A stretch of DNA of 64,000 bases, from NCBI GenBank assembly GCA_022570795.1, contig JAKUDP010000014.1, positions 930,001 to 994,000 of the forward strand, in the 5' to 3' direction. Positions 34,501-44,896 of this stretch are shown here, one piece after another. A program made the position numbers and the translations under genes. How positions within the stretch are numbered: position 1 is the first letter of the stretch; the number at the start of each line of letters is the position of its first letter. Below the pieces are notes generated by a model that saw only the letters and a list, made by a program, of their open reading frames with translations, was not told where the DNA came from and did not search any database. Origin of the DNA: Sphaerulina vaccinii (taxonomy: Eukaryota > Ascomycota > Dothideomycetes > Mycosphaerellales > Mycosphaerellaceae).

Positions 34501-34626
34501 GGCTGCTATCTCGTATGGATGAAGTGCACAAGATCGAAAAGGCAACGATCTGTGTCACCAATTTGTGGTGGAAAAGAAGGAGGAAGCAGAACTCGTAAGT
34601 TGATCTCTCCGCCATGACCCTCCACG

Positions 34627-34633
34627 TTTTATA
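34627..34633 (-). promoter_or_regulatory. TATA box of the sugar porter gene
   Basis: The minus strand reads TATAAAA, 127 bp upstream of the start codon at 34500, a common distance in ascomycetes. Confidence 0.55.
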
Positions 34634-35080
34634 CTCGATCTTGCTTGTGGAGCATTGGAGTCCCCTCGGGTTGCTCCTTGTGGAGGACATTCTCACCCAC
34701 GTATTTGCCGACTCCATCATCTCCATGGCACAACAGCTCGCGAGCAGTAGCCGCGAATCTTTGCAGACGATGTCGTGAAGTTATCCAATGATGTTTTGTG
34801 GCTGCGCGTACTAAACAAGCATTCTCGGTCCGATTGCATGTGGGAGCTTGCGTGGAGCTTGTGCCCACTTGGCGTAGACGAGCTTTTCTAGAAATGTTTT
34901 AGCATGGCTTTGTATTGACAATGGATAGTCCTTGGAATTGCTTGAACAAAGTCTTGCAGCAACCTCTGCACTCCGGCACAAATGCCTTTGAGCACTATCA
35001 GACTCATCAGTGTCATGTATATAGGAAGATACTCAGGTCTTTACGTACTGATCGCCACCCGGTTTACACGCGAGTTGATC

Positions 35081-35095
35081 GCCGGATCCTCCGGC
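35081..35095. promoter_or_regulatory. CGG-N5-CCG palindrome, candidate Zn2Cys6 regulator site
   Basis: The sequence GCCGG-ATCCT-CCGGC is a 5-bp inverted repeat with CGG and CCG half-sites 5 bp apart, the layout bound by Zn2Cys6 binuclear-cluster dimers. It lies about 580 bp upstream of the sugar porter. A single copy can occur by chance. Confidence 0.35.
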
Positions 35096-35580
35096 ATTTG
35101 AACTTTGCTTGAGCCTCAACAACATCGGCCGACTCGCTTCTGCTGCACTCTGCGGTCGCAGTATCTCCGGCAGTGTGTGCCATTGTGTCGGATATCGGAT
35201 GATCAGCCAATAATGCAGTATCGTTCGCGGTCACAGCTCCAGAACCAGGCCATATCTGGGCACAGCTTGCATGCTAGTGGATCAGCACGCTGAATTGCAT
35301 TGGCTCGTTCCTCATGGATAGTGTCAGGTTCAAGGGTTTGATATAGATCTTGTGACTTGTGACACAGTGTTCGGGTGACCACGTGGAGCAGGCGAACAGT
35401 CTGGTGCACTTTCATCTATGCTCGGAGCGATCAAGATGCGGAGCAGGATCTAGACTGTGAATCAGTGAAGTGAGATGTTACCAATGTCGATCGTGTACGC
35501 TTCCTTGACACGACTGACACGAAGTGAAATGCTCAGCTGTATCAGTGGCAGTAGTGCACCTTCACCTATAAAGCCAATCT

Positions 35581-38292
35581 CTAGTCAACAACAGGTACTT
35601 GTACTTGATATGGTGCTCCGCTCCCATAGCCGCCGACGAAGTAGTCACTCGTCTGGAATCTTTCTGCTGGAGGCTGAGGCCAGTGGTCCAGTGTAGTCGC
35701 ATCGCCAGTCAAGGTGAAATTGACAACTGCCAATGGCTGGATATCGACGAGCAGAGCATAGTCACCAGGATATAGAACCTTGTTGCCCATCTCATCAACA
35801 CGTGCTAGACTTCCCAGAGTAAGGTTGAGAGCCGCAGTAGATGTCGAGCCACCAGCAACTCCGTGCAATCGTTCGTAGGCCACGAGGCGCTTGTTAGGGT
35901 AAGGTGCAGGCCCGTGAGCACCTGCAAGGAAGCCCAGGGTGACATAATCGCTCGTCACTGAGCCAGTGTTCTTGACATCGATTTCGAATGTACGGAAGGT
36001 GCAGCGGTCAAGGTATGTCTCTGAGCAGTCTTTGAGGAGGGTGCTGATGTCGTATGTGGAGCTATTCGCACCATAGCTGCTTGGACTTGCAGCTGGGACC
36101 TCAGCTGTGAAATTGGTATAATGCAAGCCATACGCAAAGGGCAACACAGGCTCTTCGTTGTACCAGATGTAAGTTCTGCCAGGTGATCCGCTGGTGGCAT
36201 TGGGCCTCAACGACATATCGGTCATGGGGACCTTAGAGATGTAACCCGCAGGGTATTGTGTCGTTGGGAGTCGTCCAGCGGGTGCAACCACGCCTTGAAG
36301 GATGTCAAAGAGGGCCCGACCTCCATCTTGACCTGGGTAGCCTCCCCTAGTACCAGACATGTATAGTCAGCAGATGTCTCAACATCATGATTTTGCACTC
36401 TTCAGACTTACCATAAGATAGCAGAGATGTTGTCATTCTTGAGCAGAGAAGTGTCGTCAAGCTGTCCAGCTCCCATCTGCAGGACTATCGTAGGCTTGCC
36501 ATAGCTTGCCAATTCTCCTATGACGTCCAACTGAGCTCCTGTCCAGGCTGCGCTGACACGATCAGTGCCCTCGAACTCGACGGAATTGTCAATGCCGCCA
36601 GCATAGATGATGATGTCGCTCTCGTTAGCCGCTGTCCAGATCGGGTTCCAATGATCGGTCGTGGGGTCACCTTGACCACCAGGGCTTCCAACAAGAGTCA
36701 CTTTGGCTCCAGTCTGTTGAGCAGCCCAGAGAGGACCATGAAAGTAGGGAGGAATTCCTTTGTAGTTGCCAAGCATCTGATCTGTGGCATTAGCCCAATC
36801 ACCTGAGGTTGACTATTAGTACATGATACTTATCAAGCGTTGTACTGTGCGCACTTACCAATCAATGCAATGCTGCTAGCATTACTGATCTTGATGGGCA
36901 AAGTGCCATCGTTCTTCAGGAGCGTTATGCCTTCAACAGCTGCTTGGTACGCAAGTTCCTGAGCATATGGAGTAGAGACATCTGCGAAGGTAAGGTTGCG
37001 GTAAGCGACAGCTTCACCATCAAAGTAGCCCAACTTGATGAGTGAGGTGTATTGTCGCAAAAGAGACTTGTCAACATCTGCTTCGCTGATGAGTCCCTGG
37101 TCGTACGCGCCAGGAAGATGGTGCTGGTAGTAGGTGCCGCAGTCAATATCGGTACCAGCTTTCAGCGAAACGGCGACTGCTTCTTCACGCGTCTCGGTGT
37201 ATTCATGAGGCATGAAGACCTATGCCATATTAATATCTGCGAAGGACTCTAGGCTTTCAGCAGCACTTACATTCTGGATTGCATCACAGTCAGAAGTGAC
37301 CCACTTGTCAGCAGCCGTCCAGTTCCAGTGATCGCGGAGGACATTTTGTAGAAGCCACGGGTCGGCGCAGGTTGGCACACCATTCAAGGAGTTGTAGCTG
37401 CACATCTGTGAAAACGACAATGTTAACAGAAGTCTCCACTTGATACAGCTGAGGTGGGCAAGCGTGGTCTCCTGGAGTACTGAAGTCAGAGGTGAGACTT
37501 ACGAATGCTCCAACGTCAGAGTCTCGCGCACAGGACTCGAATGGCGGCATATAGTACTCAACAAGCTCTTGAGATCCGATGTGAGCATCGAACTGATATC
37601 GGAAGTTGCCGTTCCAGTTCTCCATATCGTATGCAACAAAGTGCTTGCATGTAGCAGTCACTTTCCTGTACTTGGAGTCGTCACCTTGAAGGCCCTCAAT
37701 GAGACTGTGGACATAGCTGCTGAGGTGGTAGGGATCCTCGCCTGGCGTCTCTTGGCCACGACCCCATCTGGTGTCCTTGAAAGGGTTGATGTTTGGAGTC
37801 CAGAAGTCAAGACCGGCTCGATCGAAGTTGTTGAATGCTCTCGCTTCAGTGCTGACAACAGAAGCGACTGCCTTGATAAGTTCGTCATCAAACGCGGCTC
37901 CCATGAGGATCGGCTGCAGATGCGTTAGCAGGGGATCATGTCGTAACATATGAGAGACTTACCTGGGGAAAGGAAGTAGCATATCGAAAGTCCCCAGTAT
38001 CGGAGAAGTTCACACCAGGACTATCTGCTACTCCGTGGAGAGCTTCATTCCACCAAGTGTAGGCAGGGAGTCCAAGCCTCGGAACCCCCGGACTAGTTGA
38101 GCCAGTATTGTTGATCTTCTCAGCAACTGTGAATTCGGCAATGAGAGCCTTTGCTCTTGTGGTTGGGTCTAGCGACACATCGCAGACGCCATTTCCTTTC
38201 AAAGGGCCATTCGTGCAGTCCGGAAAACCTCGTCCTTCAAGCTGTGCCCAAGCCTGGGCGGCGAGAGCTAAGACCAACAAGGTCCCGGTCAT
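35581..38292 (-). CDS. Secreted GH3 xylan 1,4-beta-xylosidase
   Basis: Six exons (37963-38292, 37503-37913, 37271-37405, 36859-37219, 36412-36802, 35581-36346) give 797 residues, the size of Aspergillus XlnD-type enzymes. A signal peptide (MTGTLLVLALAAQAWA) is followed by CDVSLDPTTRAKALIAEFT and the GH3 barrel: PAYTWWNEALHGV, TPNINPFKDTRWGRGQETPGEDP, KHFVAYDMENW. The WVTSDCDAI motif carries the likely nucleophile Asp286. The C-terminal half has the GH3-C sandwich and a fibronectin-III-like end (FEIDVKNTGSVTSDYVTLGF). Many NxS/T sites fit secretion. It releases xylose from xylo-oligosaccharides outside the cell. A TATA-like element lies about 70 bp upstream; no GGCTAA XlnR site was seen in the 650 bp upstream. 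Confidence 0.93.
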
Positions 38293-38942
38293 GTTAGCTA
38301 GTAGTAGATGACTGAAGAGTGAGTAGTGCTACTCAAAAACATAGCAGTATACTTCTGGTGTATATATATGACGCCTCCTCGAGCCATTGTTTCGCCGCCA
38401 GACCTACCGACCCAGAGATCTCGGCTGATCAATGTCATTGCGATGGCCCACATACAGCCTCTTAAGGCTCTGCGGCAAGTGGGACATGCTGTATTGCTTG
38501 TAGTGATGTCTCCATGTGGTGAACGTGGAGTAGAGTTGCGGAGCGACCTTGGCGGACCCACACCTGCCATCTTTTAGGCTGAAGTCATGGTCTGTCGATT
38601 TGTCTTCATCATCACGACACTTCTTTTCATTCAACCCGTTCATCCAGCAAGATCGTCGACGAGGCGGTAGTCCGAGTCGGCTGAAGACTAGGTCGCACAA
38701 TATCGATGGGTAAAAGCAATTATTCGAAGTGCCTGGCGAGATGATGTGCCTCGCGTACCTTAAGTTTCTTGATCGAAGCCCTGGACTGCATACGGAGTTG
38801 GAAGGAATGCATTCCAAACTCCAATTGGAAGGTTACACGCAGTCGTAGCTGCCTGAGACAACTCTATTGTCAGGGCGATATACACTGTGCTATCTAACAA
38901 GATGTAAGTCCATATCACTGAACCTATTCGAGGCCTGCCACG
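38293..38942. promoter_or_regulatory. Divergent intergenic region xylosidase / S33 peptidase
   Basis: Shared 650-bp upstream region of two divergent genes. A TATA-like run (TATATATAT, 38361-38369) lies about 70 bp from the xylosidase start codon. Three GGCTGA hexamers occur, which only partly match the XlnR consensus. No gene seen. Confidence 0.4.
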
Positions 38943-40949
38943 ATGGAGAAGCAGCAGCAGTACCAGTATCAACCAAGATATCAGCGGGCACAGTCTAAGA
39001 GCTCATCATCACGACCATCCTCTATCAAGCTTGCCATCGCTGCGACCCTAGCACTCTTCGGCATCTATGGCTTTGTATTGCAGCTGTACAGCAGATACAG
39101 AGACACTCAGATATCAGAGCTTCCAGCTAGTACTGCAAGATTTGACTGGTCCACAGCTTCCATCCACTCCAGTCTCGCATACACGGAGTGCTACGATGGA
39201 GACTTTCAATGTGCGCGACTTTCACTGCCAATGGACTACTGGAATGGCACGACCAATGCCAGCATTGCCTTGGCTGTAATCCGAAAGCCTGCCGCTGTTC
39301 CAGTCACGGACCCCAGATACGGCGGAGCTCTATTGCTCAACCCTGGTGGACCTGGCGGAAGTGGAGTTGCCTTCATGTTGGGAGGTAGGGGCATCAGCGA
39401 CATTGTGGATGCCGAAGAGGACTCCGAAAACGCAAAGTACTTCGATCTGATCTCATTCGATCCGAGGGGTGTGACCTACACGTCGCCGCAGATACGTTGC
39501 TCCCCAGATGAGCTCTGGTCGCAGAGCTGGGAGTTGCGTACGACCACGGAAGGTATTCTCGGTAGTTCTGATGCGAGTTTTGGGAGATTGTGGTCTATGG
39601 CCAAGGCAAAGGGTGCTTCTTGTTCTTTGCCAAGAGAAGACGCAGCGCCTGACATCAAGCAGTATATGACTACAGCTTATGTTGCGAGAGACATGCTTGA
39701 GCTGATCGAGAAGCATGGAGAATGGAGGCAGATGGAAGCGAAGAGGCTAATTGGTCTCTCTGCAGAGGCTACAGTCCCTGCTGCTGTGGCGTACAAGCCT
39801 GGCGAGGAGAGGATACAGTATTGGGGCTTCTCATACGGCACTTACCTTGGCATGACCTTTGCTGCCATGTTCCCTGACCGCGTTGGCCGCTTAGTCGTCG
39901 ATGGAGTCGTAGATGCAGTGGATTACGCGAAGGCTCTCTGGTACGATAATTTGGTCGACACCGAGAAGGATGTTGATCTACTCTACTACCACTGCGCACG
40001 AGTGGGCTACCCGACCTGCGCCCTCGCCAACAAAAAAGGCAAGACTACACCAGAAGACGTCAAGCAGCGAATTGAGAACATCACAATGAGCCTCTACCAC
40101 AACCCTCTCCCCGTAATCAGTCCAACACGTCCAGAAGTCATCGAATACTCGGATATAAAGAATCTCATCTTCGCGGCAGTCTACAACCCAATCCAATCCT
40201 TCCCCTTCGTAGCCAATCTCCTCTCCGACATCGAAAAAGGAGACGGCACACGGTTCGCCCAACTCACAGAAGGCTACCACGCCTTCACATGCCCTACCTG
40301 TAATAAAAGGAAAGAAGATGCATCAACATTACCTCTACGAAACCAAACCGGCGTCCACGAAATCCCAGCCTTTGGAGTCGACAACACTCGCGCCATAGCA
40401 TGTACAGATGGCGACGACCAGACCTCAGTCACCCGCTCCGAATTTGCCGAATTCGTCAAAAACATCACAGCCCTCTCCCCCTCAATCGGTTCAATGTGGG
40501 CCACAGTCCGTCTACAATGTATACACTACACTCTTCGCCCCATTCATCGCTATCCCGGTCCCTGGGAAGCCAATACATCTCACCCTCTACTCTTCCTCGG
40601 AAACTCCGCAGACCCAGTCACACCTTTGCGTAGTGCTGTGAAGCATGCCAAAGGTTTCAAAGGTGCTGTGGCTTTGGAGCAAAAGAGTCCGGGACATTGT
40701 ACGCTAGCTGCGCATTCGAGATGTACGGAGGGGTTTGTTAGAGGGTATTTTCAGAATGGGGAGATGCCGCCGCCGGGGACAAGATGTGAGGTTGATGAGG
40801 TGCCGTTTGGTGAGGGAGGGGATGAGGTAGAGCTTGTGAGTTTAGAGGTTAAGGAGGGGAGGGAGAGGAGTAGAATTCTTGCCGAGGCTTTGAGTGTTGC
40901 TGGAGGGGGTTGGAGGGGGTTAAGGTGGCGTCCAGGGGTACATAAGTGA
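38943..40949 (+). CDS. TAP-like S33 serine peptidase (alpha/beta hydrolase), membrane-anchored
   Basis: A single exon of 668 residues. A short Gln/Ser-rich tail and one hydrophobic helix (about 30-49) suggest a type II anchor or uncleaved signal. The alpha/beta hydrolase core shows LLLNPGGPGGSG (oxyanion loop), DLISFDPRGV, and the nucleophile elbow GFSYGTYLG with Ser297. The C-terminal TAP-like domain holds Asp557 (SADPVT) and His585 (SPGHCT), completing the triad. This layout is that of tripeptidyl and prolyl aminopeptidases of family S33, which trim peptides from the N-terminus. Codon use in the last 250 bp shifts to G-rich codons (many GGG and GAG), unlike the middle. The precise substrate is unknown. 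Confidence 0.87.
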   Translation: MEKQQQYQYQPRYQRAQSKSSSSRPSSIKLAIAATLALFGIYGFVLQLYSRYRDTQISELPASTARFDWSTASIHSSLAYTECYDGDFQCARLSLPMDYWNGTTNASIALAVIRKPAAVPVTDPRYGGALLLNPGGPGGSGVAFMLGGRGISDIVDAEEDSENAKYFDLISFDPRGVTYTSPQIRCSPDELWSQSWELRTTTEGILGSSDASFGRLWSMAKAKGASCSLPREDAAPDIKQYMTTAYVARDMLELIEKHGEWRQMEAKRLIGLSAEATVPAAVAYKPGEERIQYWGFSYGTYLGMTFAAMFPDRVGRLVVDGVVDAVDYAKALWYDNLVDTEKDVDLLYYHCARVGYPTCALANKKGKTTPEDVKQRIENITMSLYHNPLPVISPTRPEVIEYSDIKNLIFAAVYNPIQSFPFVANLLSDIEKGDGTRFAQLTEGYHAFTCPTCNKRKEDASTLPLRNQTGVHEIPAFGVDNTRAIACTDGDDQTSVTRSEFAEFVKNITALSPSIGSMWATVRLQCIHYTLRPIHRYPGPWEANTSHPLLFLGNSADPVTPLRSAVKHAKGFKGAVALEQKSPGHCTLAAHSRCTEGFVRGYFQNGEMPPPGTRCEVDEVPFGEGGDEVELVSLEVKEGRERSRILAEALSVAGGGWRGLRWRPGVHK

Positions 40950-41239
40950 GAGAGTGAGAGAAGAACTGTTGGTTAGTGTGATGGATATGGACGGCTTTTC
41001 AGGCGGCATGGCATTGAGCGGTGGCGGACTTCGATGCTTGGCTTTTTGACAGAGGTAGTATGTTCATGTGGAGCGTCAACTGAAACATGAGCCGGGTAAG
41101 TGCATCGACGAAGACTGTCCCATTGAGAGCCTTGGCGCGTTCAAATTCTAGCATGCGAAGGGCTACGACTAGTCAGAGACAGAATACACGCGACAAGAGT
41201 AGGATTGAAAGGCGGAGCATTGCGCATTTGAAATGAGTA

Positions 41240-43089
41240 TCATGGAATCCGCAGGTCAGGATCTTGAGCAGCCCAGAGCTTATAACTTTCACGATCTCTC
41301 GGCCACTCAAACTGTCCACCAGCAGGCTGTGTGCCATTCGCTGCAGCTGCACAATAGGGACCTACCGGAGGAGGGGCGGCAGCCATTGCTCCAGGAGCAT
41401 TTCCAGTGATCCATCCATACAGATTTTGAGCTGTAGGTCTAGTGTCCGGGTAAGGCCCGATACAGCGATTGATGAGCAGGATCAGACTCTGCGAGTAGGT
41501 CGCATTGGCGTAGGCGCTGGTAGTATGGCTGTCGACTGTCCAATTGTTGTTTGAGTCAAGGAAGAGTGTGTTCTCCTTCTGGAGATCCAGAGCGACATTC
41601 TGGGTTAATTGAAGCATTACCATGCCTATGCCTACAATGAAATGGATGTTGTTAGCAAGTGTCTTTAGGACTTCTGTGATACATCTTGGTAACGTACCCC
41701 ATACGTTGGTGCGTGAGTCTAGTGGATATTTCGATGTTGCCATTAGTGGCCCTGCACCTGGAGGCCCTCTGATAGTCGGAGTATGCTGCTCAGGAGCGAG
41801 GTACGTCGGAGTTCCCCAATCCACCCGCAAGTCAGGATTAGTTATATCCCCAGGGAAAGTCCGAAAAGCGTAGCCAAAGTCAGCCATCTTTGGGGTCGGG
41901 TACTGTGGGAAGAAGTTATTGCTCGGCACATCGAGGAACACGTTCCCTGGCTTGATATCTCGGTGCACAATTTGAAGCCAACCATTGTCTGGATTAGCGA
42001 TCGCGCCTTGCTCCATGATCAGGCATTGTTCGACCATTTTCTGGAATGCCATCCAGAGTAAAGGCTCAGGTATCGGACGTCTCAGCTTGACGTAGGCCCT
42101 GTACAAGTCATGCAAAGTGCCGTTTGGGCCTGGGCTCTGTCAATGGCGCTTCGTGTCAAGCAAACAGGGGCAATACTTACAGTATTCAATTTTGTACTCG
42201 ATCAAGGAATTGGCTGGATCGATGTTTGGTCTGCGATGTCCGACAAAGCCAGACTGGTTCCGTGCCCTGCAGAGTTCCTGCAGAGCGAACTCCATCGGTA
42301 TTTGGCCAATTTGCCCCCACCAGTACATTGGCATGAACCATTGTGGCCCAGGTAAGTATTCACGTTTCCGGACGTATCTCTATGTACCTGATTAGTGTGA
42401 AATAATGTGCGCTCGATGCATCAACTTACATCCTGTACTCTGCCCTGATTATCGAAAGCAAGCATGAGCCACAATTTGTCAAGAGCTTTGCCACTGTCCT
42501 GGTCGAGACCGACTGCTGCTACCCATACCAGGTTGGCTGCTGCCAGTCGTGTTCTGAACGCACGCAATGCGCATACCCTGTTGATCCATAGTAGGTTAGT
42601 CTGCGCGCCTGGTCCCACTGCTGCCACGACTTGCGCTAACTCTGCGTTTAATGGGCCATCGAACATGTTCTGCATGCCGAACTGCGTGTATGTCGGTAGA
42701 AGATTGACCAATGTCATCTGAAGGACTTGCATGGCGAAGATATAGGCGTCAAGGACGAGTCGAAATGCATTCAGTTGCGTGATCTCCAGGTCGGTCATGA
42801 TTTGGAGGGTTGGGTCGGTCGCCTCTTTCTGGAGTATTGGCACCCATTTGCTGTTCCAGCCATAATCTTGGTCGTTATGCTGACTTCTCAGATAAATCCT
42901 GGCCTCGACCATAAGTGCCCAAGCCTCATTCCTATGCTCTATCTGCCTTCCGAAAGCCGCCTTATTTGGTGCAGAAAGGGCGTTCCATGCCAGTACGGCT
43001 TGAGCTTGGGCATCGTCACGGGCTGCGCCAGCTGAAGTGATGTTACGCGCCCATGTCAAGTGGGCTGCAAACACGGGATCGCTTGCCAT
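41240..43089 (-). CDS. Atypical protein kinase-like protein, fungal lineage-specific
   Basis: Four exons (42430-43089, 42181-42379, 41698-42129, 41240-41631) give 560 residues. The exon 2/3 junction uses an acceptor at 42130 that yields EYCPNGTLHDLY; an earlier AG would bring a stop. Residues 1-220 are helical and have no domain I recognise. Residues 221 to about 500 resemble a kinase: helix C-like MEFALQELCRARN, hinge EYCPNGTLHDLY, catalytic loop HRDIKPGN (342-349), DFG at 370-372 and YLAPEQ. The Gly-rich loop and the VAIK lysine are not visible, so ATP binding is doubtful or an exon is missed. The family looks lineage-specific. Start could also be at 43149 (GTG-type frame only); ATG at 43089 was used. 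Confidence 0.7.
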
Positions 43090-43280
43090 GATGAGTGAAG
43101 AATGTTGTGAGTTGTTGTGTGCGGTTAGCGCAGTAACAGCAGAAACCATTCGACTCTTGCCTTCTTTGTTCTATTGTCTTGTTCGGATCCGGCTTGAGAA
43201 TTACGCATCTGTCAATCAGTACAAAGGCTTCAAAGGAGAAGTATACTGACCTGCTCAGATCCATATAGAACTATTTTACG

Positions 43281-43416
43281 CATAGAAATATTCGTAGGAG
43301 TTTGGGGAGTTTGGGGAGTTTTTCCTTGCGTAGAGAAATATTCGTAGGAGTTTCGGGAGTTTGGGGAGCTTTTCCTTGCGTATACAACGCTGTAGAAATA
43401 CTCGTAGGAGTTTTCC
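43281..43416. repeat. 50-bp tandem repeat, 2 full copies plus a diverged third
   Basis: Copies at 43281-43330 and 43331-43380 share GAAATATTCGTAGGAGTTT, GGGAGTTTGGGGAG and TTTTCCTTGCG. A partial third copy (TAGAAATACTCGTAGGAGTTTT) lies at 43393-43414. Within each unit the 10-mer GGGGAGTTTG is itself repeated, so growth by slippage is likely. It sits about 190 bp upstream of the kinase-like start codon. Confidence 0.85.
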
Positions 43417-44629
43417 GAAGAGCGTACAGGGGAGCGGAAGAACCTGAGCTACACGAAATGTTTAGTTCCAGTTATATCTTCGGGAAATTCCTCAGAGTAC
43501 CAGATGTCAGAAATCGGGTCAATTGATCTCAGACCAGACTCACCTACACGGCCACACCCCCTGAATCTCAGAATGCATGACTTACTCCCTCTATACCTTA
43601 CTCACTTTTATATCTCGCAACGTAGGACACTTCCGAATCCAGATGCAGAGGGAAAAACACATCTCCTGCCCGAGAAAAAGCCCTCAAAAAGACCAATCGA
43701 AACAGCTTAAGGAAAATTTCCCAAAAGAATTGGTTCGTGTTTTTGGACAAAGTCGTCGACGAGATGAATTGAACCACCTCTCAGACTTACAAAAACTCGG
43801 AGCATAACCTGTCATGATATACACATCAGCATCAGCCCAACATCTCACCCACACACCCACGCACCCAATCCCCCCAAAACCCCTCAGACCGCGCACCGCC
43901 CCCCCCCCCGCAGGCATTGCATTGATGGCTTCGCGGGTGGAGTGTCGGTGGTGAACCTCCTCGCAAGCTCGGTCGATCCACCGCCTCCCCTCCACCTCCC
44001 CCACCCACCATCCCCGTGTACCAGAATATCGCTGCGACGTTGCGTTGTTGTCTTGTCGATCCTATCGCAAGCCGAACTTCGTGGATCAGCAGAAATCTAC
44101 CTTTCCCAAGGCACTATACCTGCATACATACCTGCATTTATAGGCGGGCACGCGTATAGAGTGTCGCAATTGATATAAGGTCGAAATTTATCCAGAGACT
44201 GTTTCGTGCGATAGTCCGTGACTGGCATAGCTGTTGTGCAATCCTCGAAAAGTTGATGTTGCGGGATCATGCAGATATCTACGAAAGGCGCGGAAATTCC
44301 TTAGGCGCTTCGCTAAAGCCCCTCTCCCTTGCGACTACCTCCTTATAATGCTGTGTGGAAAGAGGAGGTCGTGTTGGTTGTGGCAGGAAGGATCTCCAAC
44401 TTTGACTTCACATCACAAAATGGGGCACAGCGAATCGCCTGATCGGAGGCAGGGCCTGCTCTTGTGGCCTTGGTTCATGCCACAGCTGCGACAATCGGCT
44501 CGGGGACGTTTTGCAAACTTCGGAGGGCTTAGCTAGCTCGAAGTGTATAGGGCAGGTCATCTGGCTTGGTGGTGAGTGTCTAGTCTGGGCGATGAGCAAG
44601 ATGCGATCGGAAAGTGTAATTAGTCCGAT

Positions 44630-44654
44630 TTCTCTCTCTCTCTCTCTCTCTCTC
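44630..44654. repeat. (TC)12 microsatellite
   Basis: Twelve uninterrupted TC units, 240 bp past the MKK1 stop codon. Confidence 0.9.
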
Positions 44655-44896
44655 GTAAGAGTAGTAAGTAACTCCCTCAGAATTCTCACCATAATAGACC
44701 TCTCCACTCGGTTGAAAGTTTTGATCATGCTTCTTTCTCCATGATCGCAATCATTGGTAATGCCAAATGCTTCCAGGCTCGCGCGCATACAATACGCTTT
44801 CTCGCTCATGCTGTTCAATTGTTCATTCATCTCATCTCATGCTTTGTCGTCATCTCCAAGATTGCGTGCCGAGTGACATTCGAAACGAAGCGCCCC

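Larger units (their letters stand above)
34501..35580. promoter_or_regulatory. Upstream region of the sugar porter
   Basis: About 1.1 kb between the porter start codon and the xylosidase stop codon, both on the minus strand. It contains a TATA box and a CGG-N5-CCG inverted repeat (listed separately). Short frames lack any domain character. Confidence 0.5.
43090..44896. other. Long intergenic region, kinase-like gene / MKK1
   Basis: About 1.8 kb without a supportable gene. It contains a 50-bp tandem repeat block, a run of ten C (about 43899-43908), C-rich CACCC-type sequence and a (TC)12 microsatellite. It lies upstream of the kinase-like gene and downstream of MKK1. Confidence 0.5.

Noticed and set aside
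38293..38942. XlnR-type xylan regulator site before the xylosidase
   Set aside because: Neither GGCTAA nor TTAGCC is present. Three GGCTGA hexamers fit the consensus only loosely.
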